This document shows positions 1 to 11,210 of a stretch of 64,000 nucleotides of DNA, piece by piece; within the stretch, counting starts at the first letter, position 1, and the number at the start of each line of letters is the position of its first letter. The notes beneath the pieces are model-generated. The model saw only the letters and a list, made by a program, of their open reading frames with translations, had not been told where the DNA came from and did no database searches. The stretch comes from Drechmeria coniospora (lineage: Eukaryota > Ascomycota > Sordariomycetes > Hypocreales > Ophiocordycipitaceae). The position numbers and the translations under genes are program-made. The stretch is from assembly GCF_001625195.1 (NCBI RefSeq), contig NC_054391.1, positions 6,769,157 to 6,833,156 of the forward strand. Direction: 5' to 3'.

Positions 1-2133
1 GCCGTATTACTTGTATGACGATGATGCTCACGGACACCTGCTGTGCAGTACTTAAGTGCTTACACTTGGATGAGAATAATTGCACGACCAAGCAAGGAAT
101 ACAACATACTTTGCAAGTATAGGTACAAGTCAATGGCCTCTGCCTGGAAGTGGGCACCAGAGGGTGATGCACTCGCAGCATGTAACACAGTACCTGCACC
201 GACATACTAGTAAGTATGTGCAGGTAGGTACTCCGTACTCGGTAGTGATATGTGCTTGTTGTCGTACGATACCTGCCAAGTGTCTGAACTCAACCAAGTG
301 TACTTACTTACGGAGTAATAATACGGAGTACGTACTTGCATGCATTACTTACTTACACTGGCACCTACTTACTGTACTTACTTGCTTGCATACTTGTACA
401 TGCACCGTGCTCGTATCGCGCATCGCTGCGGAGGAGAGGCGGGTGGAAGAGGCTTTCGGTATTGGTACCCATCCATATTATTGCATGCAGGTTCTTGCAT
501 GCACCCTGAACTTTGTAAGTAGGTGTACTTTACTTACACGGAACGCCTTGCTACAACTGAGTGTACTACGTACATGTACCCAGAATGCAAGTATTCGTTC
601 TTGTAAACCAGGCAGTTCGACCAACGCACCGGACACGGGTGGGGTTTGGGGCCATGGAAACGGCAACTCGGTCGCGAACCAAGAGGCATTGAAACGGCTA
701 CCGTACTCTGTAGATGCTGGAGAACGACACGCAGGGTTGGGTCTATCAGTAGGTGTCAATACATGTACTTGCTTAGTATTGGTACTAAACTTTTCGACGG
801 AGTACTACCGATAGAGTACTAGGTACACGTACGAAGTACTTATAGTACTGTACAGTAATACGGGTACAGGTGCCTGTTCGCACCTGTAGGTGCACAATTA
901 CGATGCCAGAACGTACATGTAAGTACAGTACATGTACAAGCAAGAAAGTAAGTACTAGGTAATATCTATGCATGTATTATTACTTAAGAACTGAAGCCTA
1001 CAGGTGTCAGGCGTACATGGGAGCAAGTGCAAGTATGGAGACTAAAGTGCTCCCCGTACTTAAGTACCTGTCAGTACTAGGAAAGTCAGCCCGAGCGGAC
1101 CCAACAACACTGACTCGATTCTACCAGATTCTTGTAGGTACCGGTACTTGCTGCACATACAGTCAACATCGATCAGCACAGTGCGTTATTCGAACTTGCG
1201 TACTGTCACATCCGGCAGACAATGTACCGAGAAGCAACGTACGCAGCACTCGCCTGGCTGGTCACTTGCACAGTGTAGGCATGTAGCGTCCGTGTACTGA
1301 TACGTTGTACGTAAGGGCTTGCCATGTCGCCGGCTTCTTCGTATGGCGTAATATGGTGGTGATCCTTCCGTCCGCCTTCCATGGAACCTCCATTCTCAGC
1401 CCCAACCCCCGAGTCCGTCGACCGACGGCGGGGAGCGAGGCAAATCATTCCCAGCAATGGAACGCGCGCATGGACAAGGAGCGGACGAAGAACGGACAAG
1501 GTCGCGGATGCGGAGCAGAAGATGATATACAACTACACCTACATCTACAGTACACCCACCTGTGCAGTACAGCATTACTCCGTACCTTGTACTTGCGTAC
1601 GAGGTATGGAAAGATGGTCAAGTAAGTACTCCGTACTCCGTACAGTACCAAGGCGTTATTATAATACAGGCACAGATAATACTGTAAATGCACCGAGTAC
1701 GGAGTGCTGCGCCGAAAAAAAAACACCATGCACGTGCTCGTCGGCCGCCGTAATGCTTGCTTGACACAACGTTGGTACCTGTACTCCGTACTCCAACTGC
1801 ACCGGTACCAACCCTCCCAGTGCGTCTCCCCGCCGCCGAAAGTTCCTCCGCGGAGCCCATCGGTTTCCCTTCGCCTCCGCCATCGCCGCGTCGGGCAGTG
1901 CAAGTACGAGCTCGGCACAAAAAGGCAGCTTGTACCTAATGGACCATTGCCATGTCTTGTCGACGTAACGCTACCGAGACACCTCCCTGCCTTGCTCGAC
2001 GCGTGAATCTCCCACTGCGAGGAGCCGCCGATGAACGATGGGAGCAAGCACCGGCCTGCTGGAAAAGGTCCGTTCCGTGTCCTCGAGCGACCCGAGAAAT
2101 AGATGCACCGTGCAGGTAGGCAAGCGTCGCGCT
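1..2133. repeat. GTAC-word-rich intergenic DNA
   Basis: No convincing gene is visible here. The first 1.3 kb is saturated with GTAC-centred words (tactccgtac, acggagtac, aagtacttg), the same vocabulary that fills other intergenic regions of the window. Open frames are short and rich in Tyr, Cys, Thr and Leu, as translated GTAC words would be, and they resemble no family. From about 1320 to 2130 the composition is more ordinary and GC-rich, and could be the 3' part or flank of the small secreted-protein gene on the minus strand. Confidence 0.6.
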
Positions 2134-2403
2134 TCAGGAGGCTTGCGTCCTCGCCGACCCATGCCCAAATATGCTTCGTACTATTTTCAGCATGAGATTC
2201 TTGAAGCTTTCGTCGACGGCGACCCCGGCCCGAGCGCGGTCCGTCGTGTCGAGCGTGTTCAGGTCCGTCAAGAAGGTCCGTATCGGCGTTAGGATATTGT
2301 CCAGTGGATTACTGCTGGCCGCGCTCGCCTCCTCGTCGCGTCCAATCACGCCGGCGGAAGCAATGGTGGCAAAGAGAACGGTGACGGTGGTGGAAAACTT
2401 CAT
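2134..2403 (-). CDS. Small secreted protein (putative, possibly first exon only)
   Basis: The 89-codon minus-strand frame starts with a good signal peptide: Met-Lys-Phe, a hydrophobic core (VTVLFATIASAG) and a likely cleavage near residues 17-20, followed by an acidic GRDEE segment. The mature part is Ser/Asn/Asp/Leu-rich with a possible amphipathic helix (NILTPIRTFLTDLNTLDTTD) and has no cysteines, so it is not a Cys-rich effector. The pattern faintly recalls HsbA-type hydrophobic-surface-binding proteins, but the match is too weak to name. The tail after about residue 72 looks unlike protein, and a GT lies at LKI|VRS, so a 5' splice site followed by an unseen second exon is possible. Only the signal peptide is solid. 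Confidence 0.45.
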   Translation of the reverse strand: MKFSTTVTVLFATIASAGVIGRDEEASAASSNPLDNILTPIRTFLTDLNTLDTTDRARAGVAVDESFKNLMLKIVRSIFGHGSARTQAS

Positions 2404-3649
2404 CGTGAAGGAAGCGATGGCCTTGGAGCAGGGTAGCTGATCGGTGACGTTGTCATTGAATGGGAGGATGGCCCGTACTTGTACGGCGTCGGAGGCATTC
2501 GACGGTCTTGATTACGTCCAACGTACCGTTCGACTGCTTGCACGAATTCTTGCTTCACTAGGCGGAGAATGCACAGGGACGGCGGCGCACTTACTCGCGC
2601 CGTGTTATGGGCAGGATGCCACGACGAGGAGCATGGTGTAGTGTAGGACTCAGATGCGGCACAAGCGTTGAAGCTGACGATGCAATACCACGGAGCGGTA
2701 GTGATAGTCGGGTGCTTGTGGCGACGTATTAGGTAAACGGTAGGAAAAATCCCACTCTCGACGCTTGGCCCATGGTGGGCGATGAGAGCGTCAAGTGCCT
2801 AGGCGACGACATGTGACTGCAATCGATTGTGTAACAGCAGACGGAGTACTGCGTACAGTACAGTACAGTGCAGTACAGTACAGTACTAGTACCAAGTATA
2901 TTCATACTATTATATTAATTTGAATTGCACAATGTCCCGTTCGATGCGTAGCAGGTATGCTCTGTACAGGTACTTGTGAGTGTACTTGTACTCGTACTCC
3001 GCACAATGGCTACAATGGTCAATACTGTTCAGAGCACGGAGTACAGTTTACAAAGTACCTGTACATGTAGGTGCATGGGTGCCGTGTTGCAAGTACTGCA
3101 AGTACACTGGTTCAGTATTAATACTTACTGTACGGAGTACATGTCCTAATATACTACCTACAGTAGTAGGTAGGTACTAAGGTGTACAGTACTTAAGTGC
3201 CCATGCACAACCAAGTACCTACTTGGTTGCAAGGGCTCTTACTTAAGTACACCTATATTAGGACATGTACTCCCCACAGTACGGAGTGCTATGCTTACCA
3301 CCAAGTACTTACTGTACCTACCTTGTACCTAGCATGCTCCGCAGAGGTGCAGCCCTTGCCCAAGCACCCGCATGTACCCGGACAGTGCAAAAAGTCTGCC
3401 AGAGCGGCCGACGGTCCCTTCCGATGTTCGCGACCCCACCGGACCAGACTAACATCAGTCGAGAGGACCCTGACCGTTTCAACTGCCTCGATGTTTGATC
3501 ATCCCACCTTCTTCCCGTCGTTCTCGAAGCCTCTCCTCCCCTTCTTTCCACGCGCCATCCACCGCGTCTCCTCCACCGGCCCCCTCCTGCACGACACCCC
3601 CCTGCTCTCTAGCCGTCGCTGCGCAGGGCACCCACTCACCCCGAGGCCA
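2404..3649. other. Intergenic, GTAC-rich centre
   Basis: This lies between the divergent secreted-protein candidate and LAS1. Positions 2840-3340 are dense in GTAC words, including a run of AGTAC/CAGTAC units near 2855-2890. Positions 3400-3649 are C/T-rich and free of the words, as expected for the LAS1 promoter and 5' leader. No gene is seen. Confidence 0.55.
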
Positions 3650-3724
3650 ATGGTTCGATACGTCTTCAACTCTTGGCGGGACGCCCAGGAGCTGCTCCTC
3701 GTCCGCCGCCAGTTCTACGGCACC

Positions 3725-3756
<32 letters not shown>

Positions 3757-4894
3757 TTCGTCGCCTTTCGCCTCGTCGACGGCCGTCGAGCCACCCGAGG
3801 AGCGGCGCCGAGAGCAGCAAAAGGCCGTCGCTCGAGTGTCCATGTGGATGGCCCGCCAGCACTGCTCGCACATGGTGGAGTCGACGGCGCTGCTCACGGC
3901 CGCCATGCTGAGCGACGAGCAGGCGGCGGCCGCCGAGAGCGACGATGGCTGGTCGACCTACGCCGTCCGTGCCACGTACGCGGCTGCCTTTAGCAGGTGA
4001 GAATGAGAACCCCAATCTCCGACCGCAGGAGCAGAGCGAGGCAGATGCCATCCCTTCCCGCCGTGGCAGTCAGCTCAGCCTGCGGCGAGTGAGGGCCGTC
4101 GTCTCCAGCGCGGCGCCCCACCGCGCAAGCCCAGCTGTCGTCGCAAAGGGGAAAGGGGGGGTGCCGCCCGACGTCGTATCGTCCTGTCATCGAGGGGGGT
4201 GCCGCTCGCCGGCCGAGGAGCGCGCGACGGGACGACGGAGCTGACGACGACTTTTTCACCCGCCAGGTTTGTCACGGGCCTGCTGGATGGCCACCAGGAC
4301 AAGCTCCGCAAGCAGAGCATGTACGCCGTCGCCAAGAAGATCGACCTGCCCGCGTCCTTTGTCGAGCTGAGGCACCAGTCGACGCACGAGCAGCTGCCCT
4401 CGCTCGCGAAGCTGCGGTCCATGGCCAGAAAGGCCCTGGCCTGGATATGGGACTACTTTTGGAAGCACCTGGCCGACGACGCCGTCGACCCGTGTCGCGA
4501 GGCCGTCCTCCGCCACCTGCGCTCCGACGACGGCGCCCTCGACACGACGGCCGTGCTCGGGAGCTGGCCTCTCGAGCGCGTGCTGAGCACGATCGCCGCC
4601 TTGCAGCGCACGCTGCCGGGGAACCAGGTATACCTGAGGTGCCGCGAGCTTGCCAAGGAGGTGCGGGAAGCTCGCCTGGACGACGGGACGGCCGGCCGTG
4701 GACAAGCGTCCGGTCCTTCCGGCCACGCAACCGAGCATGAGCACGAGCGCGAACCTGGGGCCGAGCAGCCGTCGGATCGTGGTCCGGCCGACGTGCCGGC
4801 GCTGCATCCTGAAGTGGAGGACGACTCCGAGGCCGCCTCGGGCTGGTTCCTCTACGAGGGTCCGTGGAAACCCAAGCCCATCGGCGTTGTCTAA
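3650..4894 (+). CDS. las1: LAS1, pre-rRNA ITS2 endoribonuclease
   Basis: Two exons, 3650..3996 and 4267..4894, separated by a 270-nt intron (GTGAGA...CCAG), give 324 aa. Las1 is the HEPN-family nuclease that, with Grc3 kinase, cleaves ITS2 in the nucleolus during 60S ribosome maturation. The start MVRYVFNSW is the family N-terminus, so the longer upstream open frame is rejected. Recognisable blocks are [20 protein letters not shown], the segment across the splice ([17 protein letters not shown]), and the HEPN catalytic RxxxxH motif at R151-H156 inside [14 protein letters not shown]. The C-terminus ends in a conserved [14 protein letters not shown] tail, which in the family contacts Grc3. A Ser run encoded by (TCG)n near residues 27-38 sits in a linker and is probably a slippage insertion. 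The protein is on the short side for a fungal Las1. Confidence 0.93.
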
Positions 4895-5400
4895 CTCGAC
4901 TGCGCTGCCCAAGCATCACTACCCCTCCTTGGCCTCGTGTGCTTTTTCGAGATACCCCGTGTGTGCATGGAACAAAGGCGCCTGCGGAATCAATCGGCTC
5001 TCTACTGTAGTTGGGAGAGTTGAATTTATGTGCAGGTCTGGCAAAACCGTGGCAGACGCCGAGTGAGGCTCGCGAATCAGAATCTTTCTGATGGCCGTTA
5101 GTAACAAACGCATCACGTGCCGTGCCAGCGAGCGACTTCCCTCGGCGGCCATGCCTGTCGTCATCCAGCTTCGAGCCAAACAGCCGTGCTTGCCTTCCTC
5201 CCGTCTTACATGCACATTCATCGTCCTTCATCCATTTCCACGCTCCATGAACCGGCTGCTCTCGCCCAGACCGCTCCTCAAGCAGAAAATTGGCATCCCG
5301 TTTGTCGTTGCCCTGGTGGGTTTGCCGAACCCGGTCGAACAGCTCGGACGGCCGCTGACACATGGGGTGTATCGGGAAGCTCACGGCTCACACCCGCGCC
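4895..5400. other. Intergenic between las1 and glyoxalase II
   Basis: This 506-nt gap between two genes in the same orientation must hold the las1 3' end and the glyoxalase II promoter. It has ordinary composition with no GTAC words, no repeat and no supportable ORF. Confidence 0.6.
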
Positions 5401-6743
5401 ATGCATATCCAACCAATTCCCATGTGTCCGTGCTGCCGTTTGCGAGGTCTTGATCGAACGGCCTCCTCGCTGACGCACCGCATCACCTAGGGGTCGGCAG
5501 TAGCAACAACTACGCCTACCTAGTCGTCGATGACAAGTCCCGTGATGCGTTCATTGTCGACCCGGCGAACCCGCCCGAGTACGTCGTCGATGGCGCTGGA
5601 CCTTGACGTCTCGCTTTGCTGACAGTCGTGACCGGCAGGGTCGCTCCGATTCTGAAGGAAGCCATCAAGGCCTCCAACATCAAACTCACGGCCATTGTCA
5701 ACACGCACCAGTAAGTGCCTCGTCACATGTCGTGCGCTCCCGGCAGGACGGCGAGAGGACGGGGACCGGGGGGGGGAGCTCCTCTTTCGACATGTCAAGT
5801 CCTGACGTGCGATGCAGCCACTGGGATCATGCGGGCGGCAACAAGAAGCTCGTGAGACGACTCCCTCCGTTACCGGACCTTGGACCGGAAGGGAGAGCTA
5901 ACGAGATGGCAGCTTGCCGAGCTGGACATGCCGCAGCTGAAGATTATCGGCGGAAAGAACTGCGAGGGCGTCACCGCAACACCCAAGCACGGCGAGGAGT
6001 TCAAGCTGGGCGACATCACGGTGCGGTCGGTGCACACGCCGTGCCACACGCAGGACAGCATCTGCTTCTTCATGGAGGACTCGACTGGCAAGGCCGTCTT
6101 CACCGGCGACACCCTCTTCATCAGCGGTGCGCTCCCCCACCCACCCGCGCCCGGCGGCAAGGGCACGCCCTTTGCGACACGTACCTTTGCCTGACACCCG
6201 CAGGCTGCGGCAAGTTTTTCGAGGGCTCGGCGGCCGAGATGCACGAGGCTCTGAACGTGCGACTTGCGTCGCTGCCGGACGAAACCGTCGTTTATGTAAG
6301 TCGTCCCGGCAAACCCTCGCCGCCGTTCCAAGTTGACGCGATGATGCAGCCGGGCCACGAGTACACGAGGTCCAACGTAAAGTTCGCCCTCTCGGTCCAG
6401 CAAAGCGAGGCAGTCAAGCAGCTCCGTGACTTTGCCGAGAGCAACGAGGTGACTACGGGCAAGTTTACCATTGGCGATGAAAAGGTACCGTCGCCCGCCG
6501 TCCATGCACACCTTGCTCCCCCCCATCCGTGCCTGCTCGTCCGGATGGCTAACTCGACGACAGAAGCACAACCTCTTCATGCGCGTCGAGGTAAGCGGTA
6601 CCGTCGTAGGAGACTCCCCTAGATGCGTGCTGACGTGACGGCGTCGGGGAAATCAGGATCCCGAGATTCAGCAGTCGACGGGCGCAACCGACCCGGTCGA
6701 GGTCATGCAAAAGCTACGAGAGATGAAGAACAACTTCAAGTGA
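5401..6743 (+). CDS. glo2: Hydroxyacylglutathione hydrolase (glyoxalase II)
   Basis: Nine exons: 5401..5425, 5491..5578, 5639..5710, 5818..5851, 5913..6126, 6204..6295, 6350..6484, 6564..6590 and 6657..6743, giving 257 aa, normal for the family. The enzyme is a metallo-beta-lactamase-fold hydrolase that converts S-lactoylglutathione to D-lactate and glutathione, completing methylglyoxal detoxification. The N-terminus MHIQPIPMW-VGSSNNYAYLVVD fixes the start. The metal motif THHHWDH (residues 60-66) is reassembled exactly across the exon 3/4 junction. Downstream ligands are seen in HTPCHT, FTGDTLF and PGHEY. The C-terminus carries KKHNLFMRVEDPEIQ, the glutathione-binding helical region. There is no targeting peptide, so it is likely cytosolic. 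Eight introns in a 1.3-kb gene is dense, and exons 1 and 8 are only 25 and 27 nt. Confidence 0.95.
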
Positions 6744-8029
6744 GGCCGGCGCCGTCGTACGTGCCGGCGCCTCGGCCGTTGACCAGATTCAGGTCGCCGG
6801 AAGCCAAGTTGTAGAGAGTCGAGTGTAAACTTGCTACTGCGCCTGTATCACGGCCTTGCTCGTGCACGTCGACCAAGGCGGGCCACTGCTACTGCTGGAG
6901 CGGCTACTACGACTAAAACTTCACTACCAATGCATGTCTCCGTGGATGGTTAGGTACGCCGTCGCAGGGACGAGCGCACCAGCAACTACCCCCGGAACAG
7001 ACGGCATATTTGATGTCCATCTGCTTGGTTTCGCTCTCGCTTCACTGTCCACACTTGCTCGCTCTGGGGCGTTTGAAACGGCAAGCTCTAGCATATTTTG
7101 AAGCGGTACGGCTCACGAGGAGCCAATTTCCATTGATTTACAGCATCCTCCATCAATTCCCACCATTGTCGCATTTCGTGACACTTGTCTCGAAAAAGGA
7201 TGAAGAGGTGGCCATCGCTCGTCATGTAACCTGCAGAGCCGCCGAGGTTGATGGAGATGCGAAAAGGCCACAGATGACGGCGGCTTCCATCAACCACAGG
7301 CAGGCGTCGAGGAACAGAGCACACGGAAACGCGGGATGGGCGCGCCTGACGACGCATGAAACGTTGGCCCGTTTGTGCGTTGCTCCTCGACGGCGCCGCG
7401 GCGTGACATTGCTGTGCTTGCCGATGGACTGCGAGGCTCCTGGGCGCGACGAGGGAGGGTGTTTAATGGAGGAGGAGAACGATAATGGTGTGAGGAAAAT
7501 TTGAACGGAGGCACGTCGTAGCAGAGGTTGGAATTTTATCGTATTGTTTCGGCCGGGTGTGGGTCGTGCCGGCGGGACGGTTAGTCCGGCGCGTCATCAG
7601 CTAATAGTACTGTACCGCCAGTTCGTGTTGTACTTACTGTACTTATTCCGTACCATAATTTGCTTAGGTGTTGCAGCCCTCACTGAACGGGGGCATGTAC
7701 CGTTTGGTCCGTTTGGTGCTATATACTACTAGATAGGTACCTGATTGTGGTGGTGAATTGTGCCGTTTTGCTCCGTACACTTCGTACCTAAACACCATTG
7801 TATTTACTACTCGGTGCCTACAGTATGCGTGCAGTATCTTCTCTTCGTTGCTCAACCATCACTGTGGACAGTACGGAGTAATTACTTGTACACCTAATGT
7901 GAATAATCTACTACATTTATGGCTACTTGTGATTTCCAGCACTTGTACAGTTGGGGGATGTGTTTACCGGTACGAGTAGCCCCCAAACGGTAATGGCTGC
8001 TGGATGTCCAGTGCAGGCATTGATTCGTT
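6744..8029. other. Intergenic between convergent genes
   Basis: This 1.3-kb stretch separates glyoxalase II (+) from the kinase-like gene (-), both ending here. Positions 6744-7520 have ordinary composition with no recognisable protein. Positions 7600-7970 are AT-richer and contain scattered GTAC words. No RNA gene was recognised. Confidence 0.5.
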
Positions 8030-9343
8030 CTATGCTGCACGGCTCTCGGTGCAACCAGCTGTTCGACTCCGTGCCTCCTGCTGCAGCCAGCCCATCCAGC
8101 TCTCATCCTTCAATATCCACCTCACCCTCGCTTGCAGCCAGGTTGTATTCCCCCAGAAGCCCCAGGAGGCCTGGAAGCGGCACCAATCGACGAGGGCGGT
8201 CTCCCAATGTCGTCGAAACGTGTCCCATCCGTAGTCGAGCGGGCTCCGGCCCGGGCCTTCGGGGGAATCGCGCAGCAGCAGGTGGCGATATTCCTCCAGC
8301 AAGCCTCGCTCTCCGTCGTCCATGGGCACCGCGTGCTGCAGCGCACGGCTGCCGACCAGCATATCGAGAGGGACGGAGCAGGTGAAGAGCTTTGCCAGGT
8401 CGCAGACGCCCAAGCCGAGGCCGGCATACTGGAAGTCGAAGAAGGCGACTCTGTCCCCGGAGTCGGTGGAGAACAGGTTTTCCGACTTGACATCGCCGTG
8501 GATGTAGGTCTCGAATGCTCTACCGCAGGGCGTGAGCACCGCGGCGACTTGATCGGCGATGCTGGATCCCGAGCCAACGCCCGGAGGCGCCGCGCAAAAG
8601 GCAGAGGACCACTCGGAATTGCGGTCCCGAGCGAGCTTGTCGTACTCGCTCCTTCGCGTGGCGAGGTACGTGTACCCTCCGTTGAGCCACAGGAACTTGC
8701 CGTCGGCGAAATCATCGGCCAGCCTTGCCCGTCGCTCCGCCTCCTCCAGCGGCGGGAGGACAAGGTCGGCCATGTCGGCGAGGGGGCGCTTCCAAGAACT
8801 GGCGTGAAACATGGCGAGCCACTCCACGGCCGCGCGAACCTGGCGGGGTGAAAGGAGAGCCCGCTTCTCTCCGGCGACGGGGAACTCGTCCCTCAGATCG
8901 GTGAGGATGGTGGCCATCAGGTCCTGCAGCCCGTCGGCGACTGCCCTGCTCCTCGTGCGCCTCGTCGAGGCGAGACAGCGGGCTACGGCCACGCCATCTT
9001 CGTCGAGGAGGCGGGGCGCCACTTGATCGTAGAAAGACTGCTCGACCTCGTAGCTCAGCATCTTGCGCAGGTGGCCCTCATCTCCGTCCATGGCGGGCGG
9101 GGAGACGAGCTTGAGGATGAGGTGGAGGGTGCCATCGGTAGCGGGCTTGGGCAGTTGCCGATGCGCCTGCCGGCTCTGTGATGGCGATGGATCATCGCCG
9201 GCGGAGCGAGGGCGCGCCTTGATGGCACATATGTGCCCGTAGCCGGCCCAGAGAGATTGTAGCTCGGTGAGAGAGACGAGATCAAGGTCGAGCCATGAGA
9301 GCATCACTCGGGCGACGTGCCGAGAATCGACCGAGGACCCCAT
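8030..9343 (-). CDS. Phosphotransferase-like kinase (APH/EcKL superfamily)
   Basis: An intronless frame of 437 aa. The fold belongs to the protein-kinase-like small-molecule phosphotransferases (aminoglycoside/choline kinase and CHK/EcKL type). The ATP-lysine strand is probably LHLILKLVSPP, followed by the helix LSYEVEQSFYDQVAPRL. The catalytic Brenner motif is HGDVKSENLF (H282, D284, N289), and the metal-binding Asp is D303 in AFFDFQYAGLGLGVCDLAKLF. A hydrophobic, Trp-rich C-terminal helix (DWCRFQASWGFWGNTTWLQ) matches the fungal members. The substrate cannot be read from the sequence; such fungal proteins are usually annotated only as kinase-like. The gene is divergent from the EF-hand gene, sharing about 570 nt of upstream DNA. 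Confidence 0.85.
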   Translation of the reverse strand: MGSSVDSRHVARVMLSWLDLDLVSLTELQSLWAGYGHICAIKARPRSAGDDPSPSQSRQAHRQLPKPATDGTLHLILKLVSPPAMDGDEGHLRKMLSYEVEQSFYDQVAPRLLDEDGVAVARCLASTRRTRSRAVADGLQDLMATILTDLRDEFPVAGEKRALLSPRQVRAAVEWLAMFHASSWKRPLADMADLVLPPLEEAERRARLADDFADGKFLWLNGGYTYLATRRSEYDKLARDRNSEWSSAFCAAPPGVGSGSSIADQVAAVLTPCGRAFETYIHGDVKSENLFSTDSGDRVAFFDFQYAGLGLGVCDLAKLFTCSVPLDMLVGSRALQHAVPMDDGERGLLEEYRHLLLRDSPEGPGRSPLDYGWDTFRRHWETALVDWCRFQASWGFWGNTTWLQARVRWILKDESWMGWLQQEARSRTAGCTESRAA

Positions 9344-9913
9344 GGGAATGGACGTCGTTCACGGTGCTACGTGCGTCGATCAATGTCCGGTCTCGAAATG
9401 GCTAGAGGTAGTCGAGGCGAGCTTCGGTGGACAAAATGAAGGGAAGCTGGGCTGCAAACGAGAACAGGGGGGCTGGTGCTGGCGCAAGGCGGCAGCCGTG
9501 GTCATGCGTATCATGCGCTCCTCGGGTCCTATCGCATCTTGGACGACTTCAAGGCAGATTGGATCTGGAACTTGTCATCTACTCTAGACTTACCCCGGCG
9601 TTGGTGGTGGAGTGAGTGCTCCCAGTGGTTGGGTTGGCAGCAGTTGACAGATCGGGGGTCCGTTGCTGGCCGTCGGGATCGATCACGTCACAGTGAAAAA
9701 GCTTGTGCACACGGTACCGTTGCCCATGAAATCTGGATGGGGAGCACTGTGCTAATTCACTGTGCATGACGATCCTCCACTCCCCTCGATTTCCAATGTC
9801 CGGACGGCAACTTCCTACTCCAACTTCTCGCCACCACACGGTCCATCGGCAAAGGCAACCAACTTCCTCATCGGCGAGGCGCGCGCACACTTTTGCCCAC
9901 GGCAGCAGCGCAC
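9344..9913. promoter_or_regulatory. Shared upstream region of two divergent genes
   Basis: This 570-nt gap lies between the starts of the kinase-like gene (-) and the EF-hand gene (+), so both promoters must be here. It is almost free of the GTAC words that fill longer intergenic stretches. I see no clear TATA box or repeated operator. Confidence 0.5.
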
Positions 9914-10700
9914 ATGGTAGGTGGAACGGAAGCTCGGACGGCGCATGACGACCGGCAACGGCTAACGCGATGGACGTTTGCCTGGGCAGCCGCCGAAGCG
10001 CAAATCGAACGCCGCGGGCGGTGCGGCGAAGAAGGCAGCGACGCGACTGTCGAAGCTGGCCCGGGAACACAACGTCACGGCGCAGGAGGAGGGCGAGATC
10101 AGGGAGGCCTGGAGCCTATTCTCCGAACCCCTCGACGGCGAGCGCGACGGTGTCCTGCCGGTCGACGACGTCAAGTCGGCGCTCACGTACGTCGTCAACC
10201 GACCCCTCCGACCCCCCTTTCCCCCGAAGCGAGCATGCAGCGACGGGCATGGCCCCAGACGCGTCTTCGAATGCATCCACAATCAAGATGACTGGCGGCA
10301 CTGGCGGCTGACGCGACGCAGAGCCCTCGGCATCCCCCCCTCGTCGCCGGCCGAACTCGTCGAATTCCTCTCGATCCTCGACCCCTCGTCGGACGGGTTC
10401 GCCACCTTTGAGCCTTTCTTCGCCATCTGCGCGCTCAAGCTGCACGAGCGCGCCGCCGCCGACGGTGGCGATGCGCACCGAGCCGCCCTCGTCGAGGCGT
10501 TTCGCCTCTTCACCAACGGCACCGACGGCCCCATTTCCCTCGCACACCTCCGTCGCGTGGCCGCGCTTCTCAAGGAGGACGTCGACGATGAGCTCCTCAA
10601 GGATATGATACTCGAGGCCAACAGCGGTGCCGGCGTGGCCCGCGGCGTCGCGATGAACGAGTTCGACGAGGTGATGCGGAACGCGGGCGTTTGGCGGTGA
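9914..10700 (+). CDS. EF-hand protein, divergent centrin/Rad33-like
   Basis: Three exons are inferred: 9914..9916 (the ATG alone), 9990..10186 and 10322..10700, giving 192 aa. There is no ATG at the head of the second exon's open frame. Splicing ATG|GTAGGT to GCAG|CCGCCGAAG gives the natural start M-PPKRKSN. After a Lys/Ala-rich N-terminus there are two EF-hand pairs: REAWSLFSEPLDGERDGVLP with a degenerate loop, DPSSDGFATFEPF as the best loop, then EAFRLFTNGTDGPISLAHLRRVA and the C-terminal EANSGAGVARGVAMNEFDEVM. The second half aligns by eye with the C-lobe of centrin/Cdc31 but lacks most Ca-binding acids. A centrin-like adaptor, perhaps of the Rad33 nucleotide-excision-repair type, is a reasonable inference but not proven. 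Confidence 0.8.
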
Positions 10701-11210
10701 GGGGAAAATGACGGCAGGGGCTGAGGCACCAGGACGCGCATTTGCATTTGCATTGGAATAGCATGGCGTTGGGGAACATGGAACTTTGCACGGCGCCCGC
10801 ACCGTACGCTTACGACGCGTCACCCGCCGGGAGGGGTCCAGGCCTGTGTTTTTCTGTTGGGTTTTTTTTTAAACGACAGTACGGGTTGGCTTTGATTTCT
10901 GCACTATATACACACGGAGCTCGATGTCCATGCTCTTCTGCCATGGTCCCGGGCCATGTTCCTCGATCATGTTCCCGAGCAAGCGTTTCGAATGTCGAAT
11001 GTCCCGTTGCGAAGCATCTCGTCCGCGGTGTCGCCAATGGGCAACACGGGCAAGCAGCAGAATCAGAGCAGGAAAAAAGCAAGAGGGGGCGTAGGTATCG
11101 CTACGTCATGCGTCGCATGGCTCACGCACGACTCAATCCACAACGGCGGCGAGGGCGACGGCAGCGTCGAGGACGGCACCCTGACCGTCCCAAGGTCACA
11201 GCATGAGCCG
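10701..11210. other. Intergenic between convergent genes
   Basis: About 510 nt between the stop codons of the EF-hand gene (+) and the 4EHP-type gene (-), presumably holding two 3' UTRs. A T8 tract lies near 10862. No gene or repeat is seen. Confidence 0.5.

Noticed and set aside
80..814. 244-codon frame in GTAC-word DNA
   Set aside because: Tyr/Cys/Thr/Leu-rich translation of repeated tactt/gtac words; an artefact of stop-poor repeat DNA.
1051..1090. Resemblance of ccgtacttaag to the conserved 5S rRNA segment
   Set aside because: Only this short word matches; no flanking 5S sequence or internal promoter boxes are present.
1445..2047. 200-codon minus-strand frame downstream of the secreted-protein candidate
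   Set aside because: Considered as its second exon, but no acceptor gives a sensible continuation and much of it translates GTAC words.
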